Under the pieces are notes generated by a model. The model ran no database searches. It was not told where the DNA came from and saw only the letters and a program-made list of their open reading frames with translations. This document shows positions 10,362-22,629 of a stretch of 64,000 bases of DNA, in pieces. The stretch covers positions 1-64,000 of the forward strand of contig JAHLKI010000003.1 in the NCBI GenBank assembly GCA_025602905.1. The letters are read 5' to 3'. The position numbers were made by a program, and so were the translations under genes. Numbering within the stretch: position 1 is the stretch's first letter; each line of letters opens with the position of its first letter. Origin of the DNA: Phlyctochytrium arcticum (Eukaryota > Chytridiomycota > Chytridiomycetes > Chytridiales > Chytridiaceae).

Positions 10362-12628
10362 ATGGTCGCCACGCAGTACCCCACGCAGTATGAACAGTTT
10401 GCCCAGCGTGCCCGCCAGCGCATCAACCTCCGCAAGACCCCCGCCGTCGTCGGCACCTACCTCAAATCCCTCTTTCCCATCATCTCGTGGCTGCCAAAGT
10501 ACAACCGCGACTGGCTCTATGGCGATCTCATTGCCGGCCTCACCGTCGGCATGGTCATTATCCCTCAGGTTAGCGCTTTGCTCTTCCACTCTACAACCGA
10601 TACACAAAAAAGCTAACAGTAGAGTAACAGGCCCTGGCCTACGCTAAACTCGCAACATTGCCCCTCGAGTATGGACTGTACACGTCCTTTACCGGTGTTT
10701 TAGTCTACTGCTTGTTTGCCACTTCCAAGGATGTCACCATTGGTGCAACCGCCGTCGTCTCCCAACTCACTGGCCAGATCCTCGCCACTTACAACACGGG
10801 CCCCAACGCCATGCCCCCCGTCAGCTTTGCCGTCGCCGTCGCCTTTCTCACGGGTCTGATTCAGCTCGTCATTGGCCTGCTCCGACTCGGCATTGTCGTT
10901 GACTTTATCCCCGCTCCCGTCATTGCCGGCTTTACCTCGGGAGCCGGTCTCGGCATCATTATCGGCCAGTTTGCCGGTCTCTTGGGCATTCGCGGCGTAA
11001 ACACCAACGACCCCGCCTACCGCGTCCTCGGCATCACTCTCGGCAAACTCGGCGAAACCAAACTCGATGCTGCTTATGGCTTCTCTGCTCTGGCCGCCCT
11101 CCTGCTCATCAAGTTTGCCTGCCAGTTTGGCGTCCGTCGCGGCTACACTTGGCTCAAATGGGTCGGCCTCGCCCGTAACGCCTTTGTCATTATCGTCTTT
11201 ACCGCCATCAGCTACGGTGCCAACAAGGACTACAAGACGGCCCCCATCAAGATTGTCGGCGCCATTCCCAAAGGCTTTGGACCTCTCCACGTCCCCGACG
11301 TCAACAATCTCAGTCGCGTCGCCTCGGCTTCCATTACCGTCGTCATTGTCTCTATTCTCGAACACATTGCCGTCGTCAAATCGTATGGTCGTCTCAATGG
11401 CTACCGCCCCGATGCCAACCAGGAACTCATTGCTTTGGGTGTCACCAACTTTGCCGGCTCCTTCTTTGGTGGATTCCCCGCCACAGGCTCCTTCTCCCGC
11501 TCAGCCATCAAGTCTCAATCCGGCGTTCGCACACCCTTGGCTGCCCTCTTTACCGCCGCCATTGTCGTTCTCGCCCTCTATGTCTTGACTCCGCTCTTTT
11601 TCTGGATCCCCAGCGCCGTCCTCTCCGCCATCATTATTGCCGCCATTAGCGACTTGATTTCTCGACCTGCTCTCGTCCGCCAACTCTGGGATATCCAATT
11701 TCTCGACTTGGTCGCCTTTCTCTTGGCTCTACTTTTTACCATCTTTTTCAGTATTGAAGTGGGCATTTACGTCTCGGTCGGCTTTGCCGTGGCTGTCTTA
11801 TTGTATCGCCTGGCTCGCCCCCACTACCAACTCTTGGCCCGCGCCAACGACGGACTTTGGGTCAATGTCAAGGACGGCCGTCTTGGCACCCAGGCGACTC
11901 CACCTCCACCCGGCATCCTCGTCTTTCGTCTGGAAGAATCCCTCACCTACCCCAACGCCAATTATTTCGCTGAACACGTCAAGGAAATCGTCATTGATCG
12001 CACCGAGTATGGCGGGCCCGTCCTCAAAGCAAATCAACGACTCTGGTGCGACGACACGGAAGACCGCATCAAGAAATCCCGCAAGACGGCAGCATCCAAC
12101 GCAGCAGCCAAAAACGACTTTAACACCCCTTCACCCCTCCCCCATCTCCGCGGCGTCGTCTTTGACATGTCGGCCGTCAATGGCCTCGACACGACGGGTG
12201 TCCAAACTCTAGTCGATCTTCGCCGCGACATTGACGCTTACGCCGGCTACCGCGTCCCCATCCATTTCGCCCACGTCAAACCCCGCTTTGAACGCATCCT
12301 CGAATACTTTTTGGCTATTACCCGCACCGACCGCGAAATATCCCCCGTGGTCCCTGAAGACGACTCGACCATCAACGATTCCAACCTTCCCAGCACCAAT
12401 ACCCTCGTCGACTTGCCTTCCCCCGTCACCCAACATCTCCCCTCTTGGTCATCCAAATCAAACTCGGACTCGAACAAAACTCCCATCATTGACGTCCGCC
12501 AATTCTTTCACCCCACCGTTGACGCCGCCGTCTCTCACCTCGACCACTCTTCAATCCTTCACCCCCCATCATCCCCTTCCACTGACAAGGAAGTTTCGGA
12601 AATTGTCGTGACGTCGCGGTCTCCTTGA
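10362..12628 (+). CDS. SulP-family sulfate permease with STAS domain
   Basis: Two exons (10362-10568, 10631-12628) separated by a 62-bp phase-0 intron give 734 residues. The N-terminus ends with WLPKYNRDWLYGDLIAGLTV followed by GMVIIPQ|ALAYAKLATLPLEYGLYTS; this is the SLC26/SulP signature and spans the splice junction. About a dozen hydrophobic helices follow to residue 460, including FVGSFFGGFPATGSFSRSA-type motifs (seen as NFAGSFFGGFPATGSFSRSA). A cytoplasmic STAS domain covers roughly residues 490-640 (GVVFDMSAVNGLDTTGVQTL). Family members are plasma-membrane sulfate/proton symporters. The coding sequence is strongly C-biased at third positions compared with neighbours, which suggests high expression. 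Confidence 0.93.
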
Positions 12629-13298
12629 TTATTTTTATACCTTTCACATTTTTATACCTATCCTTGCTCTTTATGTATACACACATTTATTTTTAGTTTG
12701 TTCTTTTGTACACACTTTTTCATTTGACGAATTTATTTTCTCAGTCACTTGATTGTTTTTTCCGGGGTTTTCATTCCGAATAATATTTCATTTTGCCCAA
12801 TCCTCTTTGTGTATGACATCCATGAGACTTTGCATGCGTTTTGCATATCAGGAGAACCAAAAAATGAGCAGAAAGTTGCTGCTTTCACTGAACTATTCAC
12901 TAGTATAAATCGTTCCCGATATAATTGATCAAACCCGGTGTATATAGGATGAGTTGCGCATGAACATGGGCGTTTTAGATTTTGCAGAGACATGTACACA
13001 TGGGATATTTGGTTTGTTATAAGCCATTTACAAAAGTATGATTTGGCAAAAACGCACCAAGTTTTCCTTCAAGCGGAAAAGGTTTCTCAGTTTTTATCAC
13101 TAAAGTGCCGGTCCGGAGACATCTGGGCTTTTGCAATTGATTCTGTGGCAAAATATAACGGAGTCGTAAATGCGGGGGATTCCTGGGGGATTCAAAGTTC
13201 AAACAGGGATTTCTGTCTCCAGGTTGTCCAGCGTCTCAGCATTCTTATTTTCCTTCAAAAACAAGAAAACGACTCGTCGCCTTTGACTATAAACAGAA
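12629..13298. other. Intergenic region, no gene seen
   Basis: AT-rich 3' flank of SulP followed by the promoter of the HNH-domain gene. No frame shows domains or plausible splicing. Confidence 0.5.
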
Positions 13299-14553
13299 AT
13301 GGACCTTTTAACCTGGGCATCCCCCTTTGTTCGGCAGCTCGCACTCACACCGCTCTCTCCTTTGCTCTCCGACCTGCCCAAGGATGCATCAGAAGGGAAA
13401 CACGTTCGTCAAGTCATATCCATCGTTCTCAACGCACAGGAGCTTTTCCACATCAGTACTCCGCTACAAGGTACGCTTGAAGAGCTCGCTGCAGACTGCG
13501 GCCATGACGCTGGGAAAATTTCGAAATGCTTGGAACGGATATATACGGATATTGATCGGGAGATCCAACGCTGTAAGTTTAAACTTTATATCACAGAGTC
13601 CTCTTTGTCCCCCATTTCTTAACAACCATTTCACAAGTCCATGCCGCTGTGGAAAGCGACCGCGACATCATGTTTAGCAACTCGCCACACCCCTCACCCA
13701 CCTCCACCGTCCAAGGATCCAGCTCCCAGTCCGTTTTTCCAGCATGGCCTTTTTCTATGATGCCCAGTGAAGCACCAGAAGGTTATGATGATTTTCATTT
13801 ACAGGTTTTTGGTTTTTTTGGTGCAAAAATCATATGAAATGTTCTTAGAAGCTTATTAAAATCCCCCATCCATAGCTCCTGGAACGAGATGATTTCCGAT
13901 GCTGCTTGTCTGGACAAGTCGACATGCCATCTGTGCAAACCAGACAAACGCCATACCAGTATCAAGAGCGGTACGGGTTTCTCGACGCAGCGTATATGTT
14001 TCCCTTCAGTCTTCGACACCATGTGAGAGTGTTTAGTTTCTTTCCCATGTGTAGACAAGGACTTGAATGCTATCTCTTTTGATTTTTTCCTGCAGATGGC
14101 ATATTTATCCCGCCTGACGTACCCCCAAGACCTGTTCCGCCTTCTAGCCCGCGGAAGTGCCATCAATGATACACAGAACGGCATCCTCTTGGAACGGGGC
14201 ATGCATTCCAAATTTGGGGAAATGTGGTGTATTCACGCCCTTGTAAGTTTTTGACAGCCTCCATTATGCGTTTTTAACATAAATGTCAGAATGACATATA
14301 CACGTTCGTGTCGTTGTCAGTGGGAGGGGTTGATTCCCCTCCCGACGGTATATTCAACTTTCGAGCTCCCAAACCCAATCCGATCCTGGTGAATATTCAT
14401 GGCATGTTTGCTGCTGCGAAAGCGGCGATGGAGGCATCGGGAACCTGGAAAGCGGATGGAGAGCGCAATCTGGTTGACAAAGAAGACGAAAGTGCAGGAT
14501 TGGCAAGCCCAGCGATGGATACGCTGGTGCTTGGCGATCCGGCAGTTATCTAG
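13299..14553 (+). CDS. HNH_2-type nuclease-domain protein, first His replaced
   Basis: Five exons (13299-13572, 13638-13804, 13876-14022, 14096-14242, 14290-14553) give 332 residues; all four introns are GT-AG. The core resembles the fungal HNH_2 domain. LLERDDFRCCLSGQ matches the LxRDxxRCxxTG start, AAYMFPFSLRH matches AHIIPFS, and INDTQNGILLERGMHSKFG matches the DSPxNGIxLxxDLHxxFD segment. The C-terminus, PNPILVNIHGMFAAAKAAM, corresponds to the common LLxLHAAxARVxHxSG tail. The Asn and the last His are kept, but the first His of the HNH triad is Tyr here, so cleavage activity may be lost. Members of this fungal group are mostly uncharacterised. The start is the first ATG of the frame. Confidence 0.8.
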
Positions 14554-15460
14554 ATTTGACTATAGCGTACCGCAGATCTTCTTTGAATAAATTGAATATA
14601 AGTCGTTGAGGAAGCGTTTTAGGAAATGGTGTTGGGTTGGGGTTGGATTAGGGAATTTTTATTTTCAACTGTTCACGAGGTTTTAGTTGGGGGGAAGTGA
14701 ACATCCTCGGAAACGTGGGTGACAGGTGGTTGAAGTTCAAGAATCGCGCCCACTCTGCTCTAATTTTATCATGCCCGGCAAGAGTTCGACCACGGCAGGA
14801 GACGGGCGGCCCTGATCCAACCCTCTTTGCTTATACGAGTATTGGGGGCAGTTCAAAACAGCGAGTTCCTGCAACCCCAGCGCATTTTGTCGGCCAAAGT
14901 CGCCCATATTTTGATGGTTCAAGTTCACCGCCAATGCCATAACAATAAGACTAGTGATTTACGGTACAAGTGTATCCGAAATCAGCAGAGTTAGTGTGTG
15001 CCGTCACGGTAATCGATATGTGTTCCTCTTCAGATTTCACTTCCAAGTCTACCATGTCCAGTTTTGTTTCCTGGTGAGAACATAAATTGATCGAGTTATG
15101 CATACTCTACACTTACGATTGGGAAATGAACGGTTCTAAATACTTCAGATTGAGGAACATAAGTTGATCTACTCTACACACTCTGACTGTAAAATTGGTA
15201 AGGAAACAGTACCCGCGAAGCTGTAAATGGTATGTTTCGGGGTAAAGAACTTATGCTGATCTACTTAGTCTACAGTCAGGATCGGGAACTAAACGGTACC
15301 GACGCCCGTGGGTGATATGGATAAGAATGTAAATTGATCTACTCCTGGGAGTACACAACCATACTCCACTGCAAGGTTTATGGGAAAAGCCAGCGTGTCA
15401 GAATAAATGCCAGACGCTGGAATGTTGAATGCGGGAAAGATGAAGAATGTCAAACACTCA
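14554..15460. repeat. Intergenic region with imperfect tandem repeats
   Basis: From about 15060 to 15390 a unit of 75-85 bp recurs about four times. It is marked by GAACATAAGTTGATCTACTC, then a GGGAACTAAACGGTACC-like part. The same repeats occur at about 19740-20160 behind the other minus-strand F-box copy, so this flank was duplicated with the gene. 14554-15000 has nothing recognisable. Confidence 0.6.
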
Positions 15461-16341
15461 TTACTTATTTGGGGACTGTGCAACTTTCTTCCGCAGGAAA
15501 CGTATATTGGTGTCCCCAAAGTCGGCCTCAAAATCCAGGCGTGTCGAATGCTGCCGCCAAATAGCTTCAATGCCTGGTGGTTTGATGAGCATCTCGGATG
15601 CGATTTGTAAATGGTCCAACTCAGGTACATTGTGTATGATGTGCAAAACCCCGGCACAAGTGATTTTTGTGTTGACAAGAATTAGCGTTTTCAAAAGCGA
15701 GCAAGAGTCTATAATTGCGCAGACAGCCCTGTCCCCGAAATGACCAGATGTGTAAACATAAAGATAGCTTAAAGTTCGCAGGAAGGGAGCTGCTCTTATC
15801 CAGCCGTCTGCCGTTATGTTGGGGCACTTCACCAGGGTCAACCGTGCAATTTTGTCACAGTTCTTGGCCAGCTCGTACAGATGTTGGTTACCCATTTCAG
15901 GACACCAGAAGAACTGCACCTCTTTTCTATCATGTGCGACCAAAGAAAACGGTGTAAGTCCGATCGTCAGAACTTCATACTCGCAATGGTGGATGCCACT
16001 TACAGGTTTGGACAGAGGTTTGCAACTGTTTGGACAATATTCAGATCGTTGTGTTCGTCATCCAAATGATCAATATCAATACACAACGTCTTCACGAAGC
16101 GTCCTAGATGTGGGGAGATGGCTAATGCCTTCTGAGCCGCCTTCAACTGTTTTTCGGCTGACCTCCGAAGTGGACGTGCTGCTTTTTCCCACAGGTGAGG
16201 CTGCGCAACGTTCCTCCATGCCCGAGAAACCAGGCAAAGGGCTACCAATGTTTGTCGGTTGAGCCGGTTGTAATCCGGGAGGTGATGTTCCACAATCTGA
16301 GCAATAATTTCCAAAGGTAATTGCAACCTGGCGGGCATCAT
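15461..16341 (-). CDS. F-box/LRR protein (intact copy, minus strand)
   Basis: Exon 1 (16341-16004) begins with two adjacent ATGs (MMPARLQ); the second matches the family start MPAxLQ. It holds LPLEIIAQIVEHH, RQTLVALCLVSRAWRNVAQ and ISPHLGRFVKTL, ending CPNL. A 77-bp phase-2 intron (GTAAGT to GATAG) follows. Exon 2 (15926-15461) has the LRR part: YELAKNCDKIARLTL, CPNITADGWIRAAPFL, FGDRAVCAIIDSCSLLKTL, GVLHIIHNVPELDHL and WRQHSTRLDFEADF. Total 267 residues. The role is inferred as an SCF substrate receptor. The upstream region carries a cluster of GTGTCTCG repeats on this strand (about 16421-16462). With its 3' repeats this gene forms one copy of a duplicated block; the other is the pseudogene at 20409-21128. 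Confidence 0.75.
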
Positions 16342-17671
16342 GTAGGGTGTTGAATCGGTGGAATGAACTTTGGGTGAACAGGCTCAAAATATCGCAAGCC
16401 CGAGCAAGGTATACAAAACTCCGAGACACCGAGATACCGAGACACTAAGACACCGAGACACTCATGTCATGCCCAACATCAGACTATACAGAGACATCGA
16501 GTAACTGTGACGTTCGTAGGTCGATGCCCAACATTATGACACGGCTCAGTCTGAGACCTTTTCATCCAGCAGCAAGCTGAAAGTCATTAACTGATAAGGG
16601 CAGAAGTAAGTCAAAATTTTGAATATTTTCATACGCAGTAGAAGATGAACAAACAAGACAATTTAGTGATGTCTAGTGATGAAAAGAAGGAGGTTTTGTT
16701 CAGACATAGGGACATCAGCAGGTAATGGGCGGATAGTAGTATGATATATGAGCGCGAGTCTCGCCGACGAGACCAATTCGAATATTTCAGTGAAAATACA
16801 TAAACACAAGGGGAAGACGGATTCATTGTACAGTACTCTGATGGGGTCAGCGAGTGCGGGTACATTTATATATATGAGGAGGAGCTTGGTGGCTATTTTA
16901 CGGTTGCGGTTGCGGTTGCGAGAAAGATGATCGGAATTCACCAGTACGTATCGCAGAGTACCCGAACGTGCTCCTTATAAAAGTTACAACACATTGACAG
17001 CGTCAAGAGAGCCAGGTTCCAGCGCTAGGACCTGAACAAAGGTTCATGTTGATGCGCCAATTCTTTCTGCACACATATGTAACTAACTGGCGATTGGAGG
17101 CGGAAGTGAAGCTATACCAACACATTATAGCCCTCCTATTCAACCAAATTGTGTGGATATACTTTCGAAGCCATCAAGCTGACGTTCGTTTGCTGTAATC
17201 AAAGTGCGAGCTCCGGGCGACATTCCTTCTTGGTATTCGAGAGGAAGTGATTGGGATAAGAAAAGACCGGTCGGACGCGGGCTCAGAAAGATCAATATGT
17301 GCCATTCTTTTAGCCCCAGACTACATTGTTATGACGGCATGGCCTCCAAAACCGTTTGAAGCCATTAACTACACTGGCATTACCTTTAACAAGGTCTGCT
17401 GGATCATGCTGATGGGAATTTCTGGCTTTTCCCACGTTTCATCCGCAACACTAAAAGCTATTGATATCATTGGAACAAGCGAGGATACAAAGACATGTCA
17501 TTTAAACATCCGGTGAAGCCATTCACCATCCCACTTCGACAAACACGTCTAACTGGTTTCGAAAACAATATGGGAAATGAACTATCGTAGCTACAAATAT
17601 CATATTGGGCAAGTACTGTAGCTAAAAATGAGAAGTTACGAAATTCGAGACTGCAGACAATGTAAGGGCTT
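16342..17671. other. Intergenic region with GAGACAC repeats
   Basis: At 16421-16462 a 8-10 bp unit (CGAGACAC with variants) is repeated five times, about 90 bp upstream of the F-box gene on the other strand. The rest of the region, including a 270-nt open frame at 17247-17516, has no recognisable domain. Confidence 0.5.
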
Positions 17672-18761
17672 CTAAGGATATGTATGCATCGAGTTCAATG
17701 CCGGAAACGTTGTGCCGGCCGCTGTACACTGAGCTGGCTTATACCCCGTGTTAAAAGCTGATGTCGCCATCGAGACCAGACTTCGGCCAACAGTCGCACT
17801 CATGAAATGAACGTATTCTCCCACGTCCATTTGTCGGTTGTACTTAAGATTGTAGCCGTTATTGACATATTTCGGATGGAAAGTACTGACTCAAAAGGGC
17901 AAAATAGGTTTGACGCCATGTGAGAGTGTTGCCCTCTCTACCCAAAGCGGATAGTACCAATCACGGAACCAGTGAGCGTCAACAGTGTCAGAAGGGTACT
18001 GATCTTGACCATTGGCCATGAACTCCGAATACGATTGCGAAGCTTCGAAAGCATAACCAGAGCGGTTGAAGAAGTCATACTGGCATATATCGGCAAAGAA
18101 CCCTTCGCCCCACACGTCGTACGCCGGCGTTTCGTGAACTCCCTGTGATGCAACCTCCGCAGAACGGCACAGCAAGTTCATAGACAAGGTTTTGATCCCA
18201 TAGTCATTCTCATTCTCGGCTCATCCATCATGTGCCTGACCCAACCAGTGTTTAAACGCGGCGCGCGAGTCGTTATCGAAGCGTACTCGCCAGGCATGCC
18301 AACCATCACTAACAGGATTTTCTCCGGTTCCAAACTGGGCTATCAATGGTTTCGGTGTCCCAAAAAGTTCGCATCCTGGTCCGATTGGTTCTGGCAGATT
18401 CCGCGGGACTGAACAACTCCCGTAATTGGTCTTCATAAATTTCCACACCTTGTTGTAAAATGGGACGATCCACCTCGTTGTTTTTTTTTGGAAGATTCAT
18501 GACGGTACTGCTCATGTAAATGGCAACGTCGGCGTTACAGGACACACGAGTACTCATTGGTGGGCAGGCGTCTTGGTCAAGATAGCCACTGATAGTGGTA
18601 GGAGCGTCGGTGTGGCATGCACAGCTTGCGTCCACGACGGTGGGTGAACTCCCAATTATCAGACCAAGAAGTAATGGGACGCATAATGCTAGGATAAAAA
18701 ATGGTATTTTGGCAGCACCTCTACGGCGCAACCCAAGTTGGGATGCTGATGTTGCTGCCAT
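17672..18761 (-). pseudogene. Disrupted secreted or type II membrane protein gene, family unknown
   Basis: The frame starts at ATG 18761 with an N-terminal basic patch and a hydrophobic helix (FFILALCVPLLLGLIIG), then Cys-rich SCACHTDAPTTISGYL. It shifts frame at a run of nine A at about 18481-18489 on the minus strand; one A fewer would keep it open. The continuing frame reads TTRWIVPFYNKVWKFMKTNY, GTGENPVSDGWHAWRVRF, VWGEGFFADICQYDFF, WFRDWYYPLWV and, after another stop, VGEYVHFMSATVGRSLVSM, ending at 17672. Two in-frame TGA codons interrupt it (18221-18223 and 17891-17893). I do not recognise the family. It may be a pseudogene, or each TGA may lie in an unrecognised intron: GTACGC to GCCGAG (72 bp, phase 0) would remove the first, and GTACTA to GTCAG would remove the second. 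The homopolymer shift could be a sequencing error. Confidence 0.55.
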
Positions 18762-20408
18762 GATGAGAAGCGGGCGGAGAGGGCATAGTTGCTCGGCGGG
18801 GCGATATGCAGGAAGCTGGCAAGATCAAAGGGAAGGATTGACATTCAACCCCTCGAATCTTCTGCAGAGCAGAAATTGGTATCCCAACAATTGCCGCCAT
18901 CATTTTGGAATCACGTACAGTTTTCAAATATAGGTACTGCCTGCCGGCTTCCATTGACGCCTATCTATTGACGTAAATTATTGTAATTTTGCGGGATTTT
19001 CAGTCGTTAATGAACCTACAAATGGGTTTTTGGGGGTCGACGCCCATATTCCCAACAGAAGACAATGTTAAAACATCAATATCGAGCAGAATATCGAGGG
19101 CACGGCGCAGCTCCTGGAATGTTTTTGGAATGTTCATCACGAACGGAACTTCGGAAGGGAGTCAGATCGGAGGAAAACGAAAAAATAATTTGTCGATAGC
19201 GCCGAGTATGATTCTTGATGAATGAAGCACAGTGTCCCCTGCTAATCACAGTTGGAAGTTAGCAAAGTAGTCTGTTATGTCAAAAGAAGGTGTAAATTAC
19301 TAAGAACCCGGGTTTTGTCCGAGCCAGCGGGTTGTTTTTTGTACGAGGGGTTCCTTCGGAAATTTGTAAGACATGCTTAATATATTTATCGAGCAAGCTT
19401 ATCTTAGTTAGTGATACACTTCTTTCTAAATAGCGAGTGCGCTGTCTCTCCCTGTTAAGTTTACCCTTATCTCATATTGGCATCCCACACCATCTATCAT
19501 CAGTTGGATTAGTTTCAATCAAGCACTTAACTCTGCATAAGTTCGATGGACCTTTCCGTCAAAGGTCGTGATAGTGAAACCAAAAACTACCGTCTATTGA
19601 TGCATACCTTTTGCAATAACCACGAGAATCATCCTGCGATTACTCCCACGCCCAGCAATTTGGCCTCTTTAGTGCAATCTTCATTTGTTCTTTCTCCACA
19701 TCTCACTTCCAATTCTACCATTCACAGTTTGGTGGGTGAATTGTTTCTTGGTAAGAACCTACTTTGATGTATTTTTGACTTACGAATGGGACACGAACGG
19801 TACAAATACTAAAAACGACAAATGATGGGTGAAAATCATTCAAATTAAGAAGTGTAAGTTGATCTACTCTCCAGTTCTACATCGATATTGAGAAAAAAAA
19901 CACTTTTTCGCAATCATAAATGAACGTAAGTTGATCTACTCTACATACTCCAACTGTAAAATTGATAGGGAGAGTATACGCGAAACCTGGATATAATATT
20001 GTTCCCGCTATAGAACGTACGTTGCTCTACTCATGCATGTTCTAGCAGTTATGATTGGGAAAAATAATGGTACCGAAGCCCATGGGTGATATATTCCGGG
20101 GTAAGAATGTAGGTTTGATGTAATCCTGACTATACTCCACAGCAAGGATTGGGGAAGGCGAGCGTACCAATGGTAGTGTACATCATTCCGTCTTGGACGG
20201 GGGGAACTTTGTTTGAGCACCAGATTGTTTGCCAAAAAAATCGAATGGTTCTTGACGTTCGGTAACATTAATCAGAAGGAGGAGGCATAATGATTAGGAA
20301 ATGTCCAGTCCTAAAATGAAATCGAAACAAGGATCATAAGTAGGGAGAGTAAATGCCAGATGACAGAAGCTGAAATGTTGCATGAAGAGCGTCAAACACC
20401 CATTAGCT
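18762..20408. repeat. Intergenic region with duplicated 3' repeat block
   Basis: 18762-19680 has nothing recognisable. About 19680-20160 mirrors 15030-15390: GTAAGTTGATCTACTCTACA units, then CCCATGGGTGATAT and CATACTCCAC-like elements in the same order. It lies behind the F-box pseudogene at 20409-21128 as its counterpart does behind the 15461-16341 gene. Confidence 0.55.
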
Positions 20409-21128
20409 CTACTGTGGCAATTTCCGGGGTATGCTTTCCCGAGCACGCGACTCTCTTCGGCACTGTATGCTAACTATATCGTCTCCACTGAAGCCATAGC
20501 TAAATGTAAGACGCAGACGTGTCGGGAGGTCATTCCACAAATCCTCAATACCTCCGGGGTACATACGCTCGTAGGAATTCGTATATAACTGGGCCAACTC
20601 GGGTGTATTGAGCATGATATACATAACTCCGTCCTTAGTGAGACGTGTGTAATAGAGATATAAAGTTTTCAGGCGTTTGCAAGAGTCTACAATGGCGTAT
20701 ACGGCCTTGTCCCCAAAGGTAGGAGCATAATCCAGGAATAAATCGCGCAAATTTGTCAAAAAGGGAGCTGCTCTGATCCAACCGTATTCCGTTAAACCAT
20801 TTGGGCAATCCCGCAGACTCAAGCATGAAAGCTTGTCGAATCTCTCGGCCAGATCGCCCAATTCCCGGTTTCTGAATGTACGGCAATTGTTCAACCCCAC
20901 CGACCTCCTATCATGAGCGACCAAAGTAAATAGTGTCAGTACGATCGCAAGAAGTTCATACTCACAATGATCGCTGTGACTTACAGGTTTGAACAAAGGT
21001 TTACTACTGTATGGATACGACTGGAATTGTCAGGTTCGGTTGAGCCCAAGGTCGAGCCGGTCGTATGTCACTGGGAGATAATGCTTGAAAATCTGAGCAG
21101 TGACTTCAGGGGGTAGTTGCGATGGCAT
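20409..21128 (-). pseudogene. F-box/LRR copy with internal F-box deletion
   Basis: The start MPSQLPPEVTAQIFKHYLPV (ATG 21128) and the exon 1 end (VVNLCSNL, donor at 20994) are intact. Between them the whole CLVSRAW...ANPQLGRF segment is missing, and the frame hits a TGA soon after YDRLDLGLNRT. The intron (20908-20994) and LRR exon (20907-20409) remain open: LAERFDKLSCLSLRDCPN, EYGWIRAAPFL, FGDKAVYAIVDSCKRLKTL, VMYIMLNTPELAQL. The copy therefore lost its Skp1-binding half by deletion. It is the sister of 15461-16341. Confidence 0.7.
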
Positions 21129-22629
21129 TATGGGGTGAGATACTGGTTGGATATGGAGTTAGTTCGAGTTTCGAGCAGCAATCACCCAGACTCCGACGAT
21201 GATTCCTGTGCCACCTGCGTGTCCTGACTGTGCCATTCTCCAGTGATGACAATGCGGCGGAGGGCCAGATCAAGCATGCATGCAGCATGCCGACATATAG
21301 GACTCCTTGCAAATGTCTGTGAGCCATCGAACCGGTATAACTGGCGACGCTCCTTCTTCCCGCTCTCAAGATATTCATCTGGGGACTCATCTACAACCAG
21401 GACTTCCGATGAGAAGACTATATGAGGCCAATTTGGACTGCTGTAGTTTGTATATCAACAGCAACCGGTCCGCTATGCAGTCTGTTAATTTAGCAGTACA
21501 TGAAAGTGATTGAATCAAGAGTCCAAGCGATTAGAAAATGAATTGTATGAATTGATCCAACCACGGTCTCGACAGGGCTACCTTGAGAACTCGGCATTCA
21601 GTGAATTTCAGTCGACTCAGTCCTGATTTTGGATCGCTATGATTATCATAAAAAGGAGTGATGAGTCTGAGGAAACGTGGCTGAATGTCTTGTTTCTTCC
21701 TATGGTGGCAGCAGCAGAGCACAACAGTTGGAGTGGCATCTAGATCTAATGTAGCATATCATACTCGAGTAAAGAACTGTTCAACAGACGGTCCAAATGT
21801 GATGCGGGAAAAATTGACGGTCGGTCCCGTTAACAATGTCATAGTTGGATATGCGATCGCTGATCAAGGTAAGCTTGTCTTGTCCAAAAACCTCGAAGAA
21901 TGCAGAACGGATAGAGACAATGAAAGTTCGGTAACTTTTGTAATCCTAGTTCTGAGACCAGATTTCCCGTTCTCTAAAAACTCCTAAAGATTTTAAAATC
22001 GGCTCCGACCCTGCACATCACGCGTTGCTCAACCTTGTCAGACCTTCGTGGTCGCTTGGAGTTGAGCACCTAAAAAATTTACTAAAAATACAAGGCAGCA
22101 GGCTTCACAAGCACGAAAAAAGGACTTTGACGCAGCTCAACTGAAGTCAGACGGGAGTTTTTCTTCGTTTGATTGTGGGGTGTGATCCGTTCATGATGAA
22201 AAAATGTGGCTGATTAGCCGGTATGGGTCCGTAGGAGGTACATTTGATGCCTTGGACAATGCGAAAAAAAAGGCGTGGAGGTGCATGAAGGCAAAAGAGC
22301 TGACGGGAAGTAACAGGAAAAATCGAAGGGTCGGGAAGTCGAGCGGATCGGTACACACGTCACCAATGGGTTGACTATGGAATTTGGAAGAATTGAACGA
22401 GGGGGATGATTTGCCGATGCAAGTGTGGGGCTGAATTGAATGTGGGGTTGAGGCTGTCGAGCATTCGACCGTTCGACCGAAGCACAAGGAGTACCAAATA
22501 ATTTTCTTGCATCGGAAGATTCGGAACATGGGGAACAGGGCTTTTATATAAAAGAATGATGGCGCTTCAGTCTCGCCCTGTTCATCACCACCCGCATCTT
22601 TTCCTCATATTGACCTAGTATCTCACACG
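21129..22629. other. Intergenic region, no gene seen
   Basis: Only short frames without domain or splice support. The last part is the promoter of the secreted repeat protein and has a direct repeat TTCGACCG at about 22463-22479. Confidence 0.45.
22545..22554 (+). promoter_or_regulatory. TATA box of the secreted repeat gene
   Basis: TATATAAAAG lies about 76 bp upstream of the ATG at 22630, followed by a pyrimidine-rich leader. Confidence 0.6.

Noticed and set aside
10700..11365. 221-codon open frame antisense to the sulfate permease
   Set aside because: It is Gly/Asp/Glu-rich, a mirror of C-biased SulP codons, with no domain.
16421..16462. CRISPR-like short repeats (CGAGACAC)
   Set aside because: The units are contiguous 8-10 bp repeats without spacers in a eukaryotic genome; a simple tandem repeat.
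17247..17516. 89-codon plus-strand frame
   Set aside because: Isolated, no domain or splice partner.
17891..18223. TGA codons as selenocysteine
   Set aside because: No SECIS-like element could be recognised and the flanking residues do not resemble known Sec sites; a pseudogene or introns explain them more simply. Kept only as an option in the findings.
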